Positions 57,523 through 64,000 of a DNA stretch of 64,000 bases are shown here, in pieces (within the stretch, counting starts at the first letter, position 1; each line of letters opens with the position of its first letter). The stretch comes from Mesorhizobium sp. B2-8-5 (GTDB lineage: Bacteria; Pseudomonadota; Alphaproteobacteria; Rhizobiales; Rhizobiaceae). A program made the translations under genes and the position numbers. The stretch lies in contig NZ_CP083951.1 of assembly GCF_006440675.2 (NCBI RefSeq), forward strand, positions 5,923,501 through 5,987,500. Reading direction: 5' to 3'. The notes below the pieces were generated by a model, which worked only from the letters and a program-made list of their open reading frames with translations, did not search any database and was not told the DNA's origin.

Positions 57523-58326
57523 TTGAGCGACATTTTCTCCAGGATCGAACATTCGCGCACCGCCGACGAGGTGGTGCAGCAGATCGAGAGCCTGATCCTC
57601 GAAGGCGTGCTGCGCACCGGCGACCGGCTGCCGGGCGAGCGCGAGCTGGCACGCAAGTTCGAGGTGTCGCGGCCAATCCTGCGCGACGCGCTGAAGGCGC
57701 TGGAAGGCCGCGGACTGCTGACGACCAAGGCCGGCGGCGGCACGCATGTGGCCGACGTCATCGGCCAGCTCTTCACCAAGCCGGTGACGGACCTTATCTC
57801 CACGCACCGCAAGGCGGTGACGGACTATCTGGAATACCGGCGCGAGATCGAGGCGGTAGCGGCCGAATATGCGGCGCGACGGGCAACGCCGGAGGATCTG
57901 GCCCTGCTCGACGGCATCATGGCGCGCATGGACGAGGCGCACCGGACCGGCGACTTCGACGACGAGGCGGAAATCGACGCCGAGTTCCACCATGCGGTGT
58001 GCGAATGCGCGCACAACATCATCCTGCTGCACACGCTGCGCTCCTGTTACCGGCTGCTCTCCGAGGGCGTGTTCCAGAACAGGCTTCTGGTGTTCGGCGT
58101 GCCCGGCGCGCGCGAGGCACTGCTCGAGCAGCACCGTGCGATCCATACCGCGATCAAGACCGGCGATCCGATCGCGGCGCGCAAGGCGGCGATGGACCAC
58201 ATCACCTATGTCGAACGCTCGATGGCGGAAGCCGAGCGCAGCGGCGACTGGCAGCGCGTGTCCAGGCTGCGCCTCAGACAGCGCTCGGACGCCGGCGACA
58301 TCGAACCCACACGAAAACGCTCCTAA
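57523..58326 (+). CDS. GntR-family regulator (FadR subgroup), LldR-like
   Basis: The 267-residue protein has an N-terminal winged HTH ('GDRLPGERELARKFEVSRPI', 'LRDALKALEGRGLLTTKAGG') and an FCD C-terminal domain with ligand/metal residues 'EIDAEFHHAVCECAHN' and the late histidines of 'MDHITYVERSM'. It probably represses the adjacent L-lactate dehydrogenase gene and is relieved by L-lactate, by analogy with LldR. The start is a TTG at 57523 with AGG about 8 nt upstream. It is 21 bp from lldD and likely co-transcribed. Confidence 0.85.
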   Translation: MSDIFSRIEHSRTADEVVQQIESLILEGVLRTGDRLPGERELARKFEVSRPILRDALKALEGRGLLTTKAGGGTHVADVIGQLFTKPVTDLISTHRKAVTDYLEYRREIEAVAAEYAARRATPEDLALLDGIMARMDEAHRTGDFDDEAEIDAEFHHAVCECAHNIILLHTLRSCYRLLSEGVFQNRLLVFGVPGAREALLEQHRAIHTAIKTGDPIAARKAAMDHITYVERSMAEAERSGDWQRVSRLRLRQRSDAGDIEPTRKRS

Positions 58327-58347
58327 GCACAGATTAGCGGGACAACC

Positions 58348-59484
58348 ATGAGCGAAATCCTCACCATCGCCGACCTCAAGGACCTGGCACGCCGCAGGGT
58401 GCCGAAGATGTTCTTCGATTACGCCGATTCCGGCGCCTGGACGGAGAGCACCTACCGGGCCAACGAAGAGGATTTCGGCAAGATAAAGTTCCGCCAGCGC
58501 GTGCTGGTCGACATGAGCAACCGCTCGCTGGAATCGACCATGATCGGCGAGAAGGTGGCGATGCCGGTGGCGCTCGCCCCGACCGGGCTTACCGGCATGC
58601 AGCATGCCGATGGCGAGATGCTGGCGGCGCAGGCGGCGGAAGCGTTCGGCGTTCCGTTCACGCTATCGACCATGAGCATCTGCTCGATCGAGGATGTCGC
58701 CTCGGTGACCAAAAAGCCGTTCTGGTTCCAGCTCTACGTGCTGCGCGACAAGGATTTCGTGCTCAATCTGATCGACAGGGCCAAGGCGGCGAAATGCTCG
58801 GCGCTGGTGCTGACGCTCGACCTGCAAATCCTGGGACAGCGCCACAAGGATATCCGCAACGGGCTTTCGGCACCGCCCAAGATGACGCTTGCCAACATCA
58901 TCGACCTTGCGCTGAAGCCGCGCTGGTGCCTGGGGATCGCCGGCACACCGCGCCGCACCTTCCGCAACATCGTCGGCCACGCCAAGGGCGTCGGGGACGT
59001 CTCTTCGCTGTCGTCCTGGACGAATGAGCAGTTCGATCCGCAGCTGTCGTGGAAGGATGTCGCCTGGATCAAGGAGCGCTGGGGCGGCAAGCTGATCCTG
59101 AAAGGCATTCTGGACAAGGAAGACGCCTTGATGGCGGCGCAGACCGGCGCCGATGCCATCGTGGTCTCCAACCATGGCGGGCGTCAGCTCGACGGCGCCG
59201 CCTCCTCGATCTCGGTGCTGGAAGAAATCGCCGATGCGGTCGGCGACAAGATCGAAGTCCATATGGACGGCGGCATCCGCTCCGGCCAGGATGTGCTCAA
59301 GGCGCTCTGCCTCGGCGCCAAGGGCACCTATATCGGCCGGCCCTTCCTCTACGGCCTCGGCGCGATGGGCAAGGACGGCGTCTCCAAGGCGCTCGAAATC
59401 ATCCGCAAGGAAATGGACATCACGCTGGCGCTCTGCGGCAAGCGCCTCGTCACCGACATGGGCAAGGATCAACTTCGGCGCTAG
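58348..59484 (+). CDS. lldD: FMN-dependent L-lactate dehydrogenase
   Basis: The 378-residue alpha-hydroxyacid oxidase-family flavoprotein has 'MFFDYADSGAWTESTYRANE', 'LAPTGLTGMQHADGE' and the catalytic histidine H276 in 'IVVSNHGGRQLDG', followed by FMN-phosphate-binding 'HMDGGIRSGQDVLKAL' and 'TYIGRPFLYGLGAMG'. It oxidises L-lactate to pyruvate at the membrane. Other family members oxidise glycolate or mandelate, but the LldR-like neighbour supports lactate. A degenerate tandem copy of its 3' end follows. Confidence 0.9.
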   Translation: MSEILTIADLKDLARRRVPKMFFDYADSGAWTESTYRANEEDFGKIKFRQRVLVDMSNRSLESTMIGEKVAMPVALAPTGLTGMQHADGEMLAAQAAEAFGVPFTLSTMSICSIEDVASVTKKPFWFQLYVLRDKDFVLNLIDRAKAAKCSALVLTLDLQILGQRHKDIRNGLSAPPKMTLANIIDLALKPRWCLGIAGTPRRTFRNIVGHAKGVGDVSSLSSWTNEQFDPQLSWKDVAWIKERWGGKLILKGILDKEDALMAAQTGADAIVVSNHGGRQLDGAASSISVLEEIADAVGDKIEVHMDGGIRSGQDVLKALCLGAKGTYIGRPFLYGLGAMGKDGVSKALEIIRKEMDITLALCGKRLVTDMGKDQLRR

Positions 59485-59536
59485 CGCGCGGCGAGCGCCT
59501 CATCGCGGACATGGCAAGGATAAGCTGCAGCGCTAG
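59432..59536 (+). repeat. Degenerate tandem duplication of the lldD 3' end
   Basis: The last 53 bp of lldD (59432-59484, ending CGCTAG) are followed at once by a diverged 52-bp copy (59485-59536) that also ends CGCTAG. Shared words include AGCGCCTC, GACATGG and GCAAGGAT. The copy carries substitutions and a 1-base deletion and is non-coding. Confidence 0.75.
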
Positions 59537-59597
59537 GGCGTTGTTCATCGATTGGTCCTAGCTTGCGCGCGGCGACCAACACGAAAAGACAGGTTCC

Positions 59598-60365
59598 TTG
59601 ACCGAAACCGGCATCCACTACCTCGACGCAAGCGGGCCGGAAGGCATGCGGCTTTACGCCATCGGCGATGTGCATGGGCGGCACGACCTGCTCGCCGCCA
59701 TGCACCGGCGCATCGAGAGCGAACTGGAATATGCGCCCGCGTCCGACTGGCGCATCATCCATCTCGGCGACTATGTCGACCGCGGGCCGGATTCCAGAAG
59801 CGTCATCGATTTCCTGATCGAGGCGCAGAAACGCGATCCGCGCAACATCATGCTCGCCGGCAACCACGACATCGGCATGCTCGAATTCCTTGCCGATGCC
59901 GAGCCGGACGGCCTGTTCATGAATTACGGCGGCGTGCAGACGGCGCAGTCCTATGGCGTGGATCTGCTGCGCGACGGCCATTGGTTCGGCAAGGCGGAAG
60001 CGATCGCACGGGGACATATGGCCCTGGTGAAAGCGGTGCCGCGCAGCCATGTCGACTTCCTGCAATCGCTGGCTTTTTCGGTGAGTTTCGGCGACTTCTT
60101 CTTCTGCCATGCAGGGATAAGGCCGGGCGTGCCGCTCGACGGTCAGAGCCAGCAGGACCTGATCTGGATCCGTGACGCCTTCCATGACCACCCCGGTCTC
60201 TTTCCCAAGGTGATCGTGCATGGGCACACGCCGGTACCCGAGGCCGAGGTCAGAGCCAACCGCGTCAATGTCGACACGCTTGCCTGGAAATCCGGAACGC
60301 TGAGCGCGCTCGCCATCGATGGCGGCGACAAACGCATCATCGCCGTGCAGGGGAAAGCGCTTTAG
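59598..60365 (+). CDS. Metallophosphoesterase (serine/threonine protein phosphatase-like)
   Basis: The 255-residue cytoplasmic protein has the calcineurin-type metal-binding signature: 'IGDVHGRHDLL', 'LGDYVDRGPDS', 'LAGNHD' and 'FFCHAGIRPG', then 'VHGHTP'. Such enzymes act as PrpA/PrpE-type protein phosphatases or dinucleoside polyphosphate hydrolases. The start is a TTG at 59598 after ACAGG; the first ATG is 17 codons in, just before the GDVHGR motif. The substrate is not readable. Confidence 0.83.
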   Translation: MTETGIHYLDASGPEGMRLYAIGDVHGRHDLLAAMHRRIESELEYAPASDWRIIHLGDYVDRGPDSRSVIDFLIEAQKRDPRNIMLAGNHDIGMLEFLADAEPDGLFMNYGGVQTAQSYGVDLLRDGHWFGKAEAIARGHMALVKAVPRSHVDFLQSLAFSVSFGDFFFCHAGIRPGVPLDGQSQQDLIWIRDAFHDHPGLFPKVIVHGHTPVPEAEVRANRVNVDTLAWKSGTLSALAIDGGDKRIIAVQGKAL

Positions 60366-60406
60366 GCGCGATCCCGGCGCGGACGTGCCTCAGATTTTGT
60401 CGGGAT

Positions 60407-60547
60407 CTAGTTCAGCGAGGCGGTGACGCCGTAGCCGTCGACGGCCCGGTGGTTGGTCGCTGCGTCGGCGGCATAAATGCCCAGGCCGCAGAGCACGATG
60501 GCAGACAGCATGACAAAAGACAGGAGAGCTGCTTTCACGGACGTCAT
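60407..60547 (-). CDS. Small exported or membrane-anchored peptide, unknown function
   Basis: A 46-residue reading frame encodes a basic N-terminus and a single hydrophobic segment, 'ALLSFVMLSAIVLCGLGIYA', with a possible cleavage site after 'YAAD', then a short polar tail 'RAVDGYGVTASLN'. It is on the opposite strand to the phosphatase, with only a weak AGAG before the ATG. Small proteins of this form are common in rhizobia. Support comes from its coherent signal-peptide-like composition. Confidence 0.45.
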   Translation of the reverse strand: MTSVKAALLSFVMLSAIVLCGLGIYAADAATNHRAVDGYGVTASLN

Positions 60548-60830
60548 CTCTGGTTAAGCTTTCTGCATCTGGGCACGAGGCGGTTACCAATGCGTTGAAA
60601 CGATAAAATGCGTCTCAATGTTTCGACGATTTCGCGCTTCTAAGCAGATTCTGTATCGCCGGTGTGTCGGCTGGATCACACAAAAGGTTCATGGCGGTTG
60701 CACCGACGATACAAAGCGCGCCCTCTTAGGCGAGCGGCCGGACACAAACCAAGAAAGAAGAATGTTGTCCCCAGGCGGAAACCAGCAAGCGTGCCAATTA
60801 TGCCACGCCTCGTCCAAGGATGGGCTTGGA

Positions 60831-61529
60831 TCAGATCGTGGCCACCCAGGCGCGGGCAATTGCCAGCCCGGCGGCGTCGGCGTCGGCGCCATTGCGGGCG
60901 AGCTCGTCGTCGAGCCGGTCGTTCCAGTCGGGATGGCGCTCGGCGATCATTGCAGCGAAGGACGTGCTCCAGTCGCGCACCATCGGCGTATCCGCCTCGA
61001 AGTGGAACTGGAAGCCATAGACGGCGCGGCCGAGGCGGAAGGCCTGGTTTTCGGCAACTGAGCTGCCGGCCAGCCGCACGGCGTTTTCCGGCAGGCCGAA
61101 CGTGTCGTCATGCCATTCGAAGATCGGGAATTTCTCGGGAAGCGCCGCCAGGACCGGGTCCGATTTGGCGGCCGGCGTCAGCGACACCTTATGCCAGCCG
61201 AACTCGGTGGCGCCGCCGATCTGGTTGGCGCCGCCAAAGGCGCGCGCCACAAGCTGGCTGCCAAGGCAGATGCCGAGCACCGAACGATCCTTGTCGGCGA
61301 AATCGCGGGTCAGGTCGAGCAATGCAGGGAAGTAGGGGCAGATCTCGTCGTCGAGCGCGTTCTGGGCGCCGCCCAACATCACCATGGCGTCATGCTCGCT
61401 GCTGTCCTGCGGCAGCGCTTCGCCGTGGTAAGGCTTGCGCAGATCGATGTCGGCGCCGGCTTCCACAAGGGCCGCGCCGATCTGGCCAAGGCCCTCATTG
61501 TCGAAATTCTGGACGACCAAAACCCGCAT
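60831..61529 (-). CDS. Class I glutamine amidotransferase-like protein
   Basis: The 232-residue protein is a stand-alone GATase1-fold protein similar to 'GMP synthase-like' amidotransferases. The nucleophile elbow is 'VLGICLGSQLVARA', with 'FEWHDDTFGLP' and the His-Glu pair 'YGFQFHFEAD'. It lacks an ATP-pyrophosphatase domain. Family members may hydrolyse gamma-glutamyl compounds or supply ammonia to a partner. There is no clear partner in this window. Confidence 0.8.
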   Translation of the reverse strand: MRVLVVQNFDNEGLGQIGAALVEAGADIDLRKPYHGEALPQDSSEHDAMVMLGGAQNALDDEICPYFPALLDLTRDFADKDRSVLGICLGSQLVARAFGGANQIGGATEFGWHKVSLTPAAKSDPVLAALPEKFPIFEWHDDTFGLPENAVRLAGSSVAENQAFRLGRAVYGFQFHFEADTPMVRDWSTSFAAMIAERHPDWNDRLDDELARNGADADAAGLAIARAWVATI

Positions 61530-61614
61530 CGAAAACCTGCTGACATGAAAATGCTGGGGCGAGCGATATCATGCGGCCCGTGTCTCAGCCAAGATGCGCA
61601 GCGGAGAGAAAGCT

Positions 61615-62250
61615 ATGCCACTGCAGAACCGGGTCGATCCCTTCGGCGCTATCCACGCCGTGCCGGAACGTGGCCTGTTCACCGGCAACCGCGGCATCAT
61701 CCATGACCCCGAGACCAGGACGCTTCTGAAGAAGCGCTGGGCCCTGCCGGCCTGGATCATTTGCGTCTGCCAGTTCCGCAATGTGCGGCGCGAGCCGATG
61801 GGCCGCAATCGGCCTGGCGGCAAGGCCGGCTGGACCGAGCTCTTCTTCCTCGACGAGGTGACGGCTTTGGCCGCCGGCCATCGGCCCTGCTTCTTCTGCC
61901 GGCGCGAACGGGCGACCGATTTCGTGAGCCGCTTCGGCGAAGCGTTCGGCATTGAACTCCCCCGCGCGCCAATGGTCGACAAGCGGCTGCACAAGGAACG
62001 GCTGGCCTCGGGCGGACAAGGGGAAAGGCTCAATCCTGCATCGCTCGCCGGCCTGCCAGGCGGCACCATGATCGCCGTGGGCAACAAATGCTACGCGCTG
62101 CTTGATGGTTCAGCCCTACCCTGGAGCTTCGGCGGCTATCAACCGCCGATCCGGCTGGACGCGCCGGAACTGGCCAGTCCGATCATGATCACGCCACCGA
62201 CAACAGTCGCCGTGCTCCGCGCCGGATATCGCCCCGTCTGGGCGGGCTAA
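61615..62250 (+). CDS. Conserved hypothetical protein with CxxC motif
   Basis: The 211-residue product starts at the ATG at 61615 with GGAGAG 6 nt upstream. A central 'AGHRPCFFCRRERATDFV' segment holds a CxxC pair with basic residues, loosely like the Ada N-terminal zinc site ('RPC..C'); other parts, such as 'WIICVCQFRNVRREPMGRNR' and 'PWSFGGYQPPIRLD', are distinctive but unrecognised. No signal peptide or membrane segment is seen. It could bind zinc or nucleic acid; this is not established. Confidence 0.65.
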   Translation: MPLQNRVDPFGAIHAVPERGLFTGNRGIIHDPETRTLLKKRWALPAWIICVCQFRNVRREPMGRNRPGGKAGWTELFFLDEVTALAAGHRPCFFCRRERATDFVSRFGEAFGIELPRAPMVDKRLHKERLASGGQGERLNPASLAGLPGGTMIAVGNKCYALLDGSALPWSFGGYQPPIRLDAPELASPIMITPPTTVAVLRAGYRPVWAG

Positions 62251-62256
62251 CCGCAG

Positions 62257-62652
62257 TTATTTCAGATCCGATTGCGACACCATCGGCACCGCCGGCAGAT
62301 CGTAATAGTCACCGGCCGATTCCGGATAGAGCTGGCGTTCCATCTTAAGACCTGTCTTGCCTTCGATGGTCCCGGCCCAGACAGATATGAAAGGACTGCC
62401 GAATCGGCGCCAGAACAGGTTGCCGCCGCATACGGAACAGAAGCCCCGCTCGGCATGTTCCGACGATTTGAACCAACGCAATGTATCACCCGTGATGGCC
62501 GCCGACGCCTGTTCGACCTGGGTGGCGGCCGCGAAATGACCGCTGGCCTTCCTGCATTGGTTGCAGTGACAGGCAACGATCGGACGCAATTCGCCACGCA
62601 ACTCGTACTGAATGGCGCCGCATAGGCAACTGCCTCGTGTAATCTTGCTCAT
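62257..62652 (-). CDS. GFA/CENP-V family zinc protein
   Basis: The 131-residue protein belongs to the GFA (glutathione-dependent formaldehyde-activating enzyme-like) family. Zinc cysteines are in 'GSCLCGAIQYEL', 'ACHCNQCRKASGHFA' and 'GFCSVCGGNLFWR'. Despite the name, most members are not shown to act on formaldehyde. The ATG at 62652 is chosen over an upstream start at 62673 because it directly precedes the conserved region. Confidence 0.85.
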   Translation of the reverse strand: MSKITRGSCLCGAIQYELRGELRPIVACHCNQCRKASGHFAAATQVEQASAAITGDTLRWFKSSEHAERGFCSVCGGNLFWRRFGSPFISVWAGTIEGKTGLKMERQLYPESAGDYYDLPAVPMVSQSDLK

Positions 62653-62790
62653 TGATCCCTCGATCCCTCGCAATTTCCTGGCTCGCAGCTTCTATGATCG
62701 CAAGACAAACCGGCATTGGTGTTCCGACCTTCGCGTGTCGTCTTTTCCGTACGACTTGACGCCGGGGGGAGCCTCGCTCATTGCTCGGCC

Positions 62791-63525
62791 ATGCGCGCCA
62801 ATTACAAGATGCAACGCCTGTTCGTGCCGGACGATCTCGGGCCCGGCCTCGAATTCGACGCCGGACAGCAGCAGAGCCACTATCTGGCGCATGTGCTGCG
62901 GCTCGGCGAAGGCGCCGAGGTCCTGCTTTTCAACGGCCGTGATGGCGAATGGTCGGCTTCGATCGCCGCGAAGTCCAAGAAGGCGGTCCGGCTGAAGGTG
63001 CTCGAGCTGCAGCGGCCGCAGCCGCCGCTGCCCGATCTCGTCTATTGCTTTGCACCGCTGAAGCAGGGCCGGCTCGACTACCTGGTGCAAAAAGCCGTCG
63101 AGATGGGGGCCGGTGAGTTGCAGCCGGTCATCACCCAGCACACGCAGGTGGCAAAGCCCGGCATCGATCGGCTGCGCGCCAATGTCGTCGAGGCGGCCGA
63201 GCAATGCGGAATCCTGGCGGTGCCGGAGGTGCGCGAAGCGGAAAAGCTGGAACGGCTGCTTGCCAATTGGGACAAGGAACGGCGGCTGATCTTCTGCGAC
63301 GAGGATGCCTCGACCAACAATCCGCTGCCGGCCTTGCAAGCGGTAAGTGAGAAGAAACTTGCGCTTCTGGTCGGACCCGAGGGCGGATTTTCCGACGACG
63401 AGCGCAAGATGCTGAGGGCCTTGCCTTTCGTCACCGCCATTCCGCTCGGACCGCGCATCCTGCGCGCCGACACGGCGGCGGTGGCAGCGCTTGCCGCGAT
63501 CCAGGCGACGATCGGCGACTGGTGA
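62791..63525 (+). CDS. rsmE: 16S rRNA (uracil-1498-N3)-methyltransferase
   Basis: The 244-residue SPOUT-family enzyme methylates U1498 of 16S rRNA. It has an N-terminal PUA-like part ('[20 protein letters not shown]') and the C-terminal knot with '[19 protein letters not shown]', '[13 protein letters not shown]' and '[17 protein letters not shown]', the RsmE signature. The ATG at 62791 gives the normal start '[14 protein letters not shown]'. A terminator follows within 4 bp. Confidence 0.94.
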   Translation: MRANYKMQRLFVPDDLGPGLEFDAGQQQSHYLAHVLRLGEGAEVLLFNGRDGEWSASIAAKSKKAVRLKVLELQRPQPPLPDLVYCFAPLKQGRLDYLVQKAVEMGAGELQPVITQHTQVAKPGIDRLRANVVEAAEQCGILAVPEVREAEKLERLLANWDKERRLIFCDEDASTNNPLPALQAVSEKKLALLVGPEGGFSDDERKMLRALPFVTAIPLGPRILRADTAAVAALAAIQATIGDW

Positions 63526-63567
63526 TCAAATCCTGTTGAGGCCTGGCTCAGGATTTTTTGCTTGATC
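63524..63567 (+). terminator. Rho-independent terminator after rsmE
   Basis: AATCCTG (63529-63535) pairs with CAGGATT (63549-63555) followed by a run of six T. GATCAA and TTGATC extend the symmetry on the outside (63524-63529, 63562-63567). Confidence 0.85.
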
Positions 63568-63731
63568 GGCTGCCGGCATTTCGTCCATCTAGCGCCGGCG
63601 GCCGTCCGGCCCCTGCAGCACCGCGCCTCCTTTTCGAGGAGCAGAGGGCGCTGTAGCATTTAAAGTCTTGCGCAGGACGTCTAGCGGAAATCGGTGCCGG
63701 TTTTCGGAGATCATGCGCACGGAGGGGCTAG

Positions 63732-64000
63732 ATGGCGCGCGACACAACCGATACCCAGCCCATCGAAGGCATCGACGAACTGGTTGGCTATCTGGCCGCC
63801 GGCAACAAGCCGCGCGACAAATGGCGCATCGGCACCGAGCATGAAAAATTCCCCTTCTATGTCGATGGCAACGCGCCTGTGCCCTATGGCGGCGAGCGCG
63901 GCATCCGCGCCATCCTCGAAGGCATGCAGGAGAAGCTCGGCTGGGATCCGATCATGGACGCCGGCCGCATCATCGGCCTGGTCGAGCCGACCGGCCAGGG
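63732..64000 (+). CDS. gshA: Glutamate-cysteine ligase, N-terminal part (3' partial)
   Basis: The first 89 codons run to the right edge of the window. 'KWRIGTEHEKFPFYVDGN' and 'PVPYGGERGIRAILEGM' are the N-terminal ATP/glutamate-binding features of the alphaproteobacterial/plant-type glutamate-cysteine ligase, the first enzyme of glutathione synthesis. ATG at 63732 has GGAGGGG 5 nt upstream. Glutathione from this route is the cofactor of the formaldehyde dehydrogenase at 6625. Confidence 0.88.
   Translation, partial: MARDTTDTQPIEGIDELVGYLAAGNKPRDKWRIGTEHEKFPFYVDGNAPVPYGGERGIRAILEGMQEKLGWDPIMDAGRIIGLVEPTGQ

Overview
This window is chromosomal DNA from an alphaproteobacterium, most likely Mesorhizobium or a close relative in the Rhizobiales. 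The support is high GC, the short-form hisG with hisZ, the katG/oxyR and glcDEF arrangements, many rhizobial-type solute transporters, and several families of dispersed palindromes with the sequence style of mesorhizobial intergenic repeats. No tRNA, rRNA, CRISPR array, insertion sequence or phage module was seen.

Layout. (1) 1-6320 is an accessory surface-glycan block that is AT-richer in places: a two-domain GT25-type glycosyltransferase cut by the window edge, a CgeB-like glycosyltransferase fused to a methyltransferase, a TylF-like methyltransferase, a lectin-like F5/8C domain fused to an FkbM methyltransferase, and an exported HExxH protein. (2) 6625-17868 is the most striking region. 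A leftward operon encodes two oxygenase subunits that lack the Rieske cluster, a reductase that carries an extra N-terminal Rieske domain, a GST-like protein and glutathione-dependent formaldehyde dehydrogenase. Divergent from it are a GntR regulator and a complete BMP-family (nucleoside/purine type) ABC transporter. This is the architecture of the NdmC-NdmD-NdmE methylxanthine N-demethylase of Pseudomonas putida CBB5, here with two NdmC-like subunits, its own importer and its own formaldehyde disposal. I infer an N-demethylation pathway for a purine-like N-methyl compound. (3) 18042-30835 is a second methylamine locus: class III aminotransferase, LysR regulator, two tandem dimethylglycine/sarcosine dehydrogenase paralogues, a non-pyrrolysine MttB-family methyltransferase and a glycine-betaine-type ABC transporter. 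(4) 30900-31630 is a scar: repeat palindromes followed by the tails of two unrelated genes joined head to head.

(5) 31913-64000 is mostly core genome: guaA, a nucleosidase, a thioesterase, an RsmB-type methyltransferase, aqpZ, katG/oxyR, chaA, a PGA-hydrolase-like gene, an acyl-CoA ligase, hisS-hisZ-hisG, tag, an L,D-transpeptidase, a folD paralogue, glcD-glcE-glcF, a DUF3422 protein, a FadR-type regulator with lldD, a phosphatase, a class I amidotransferase, a GFA protein, rsmE and the start of gshA. Two large perfect inverted repeats (48 and 57 bp arms) sit inside the his and glc operons.

The two methyl-compound loci and the lactate/glycolate genes suit a plant-associated bacterium that uses root-derived methylated nitrogen compounds. 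Formaldehyde from the Rieske system would go to the adjacent formaldehyde dehydrogenase using glutathione; methylene-THF from the DMGDH-like enzymes would go to folate enzymes such as FolD. Most start codons were re-chosen from ribosome binding sites, as noted per gene.
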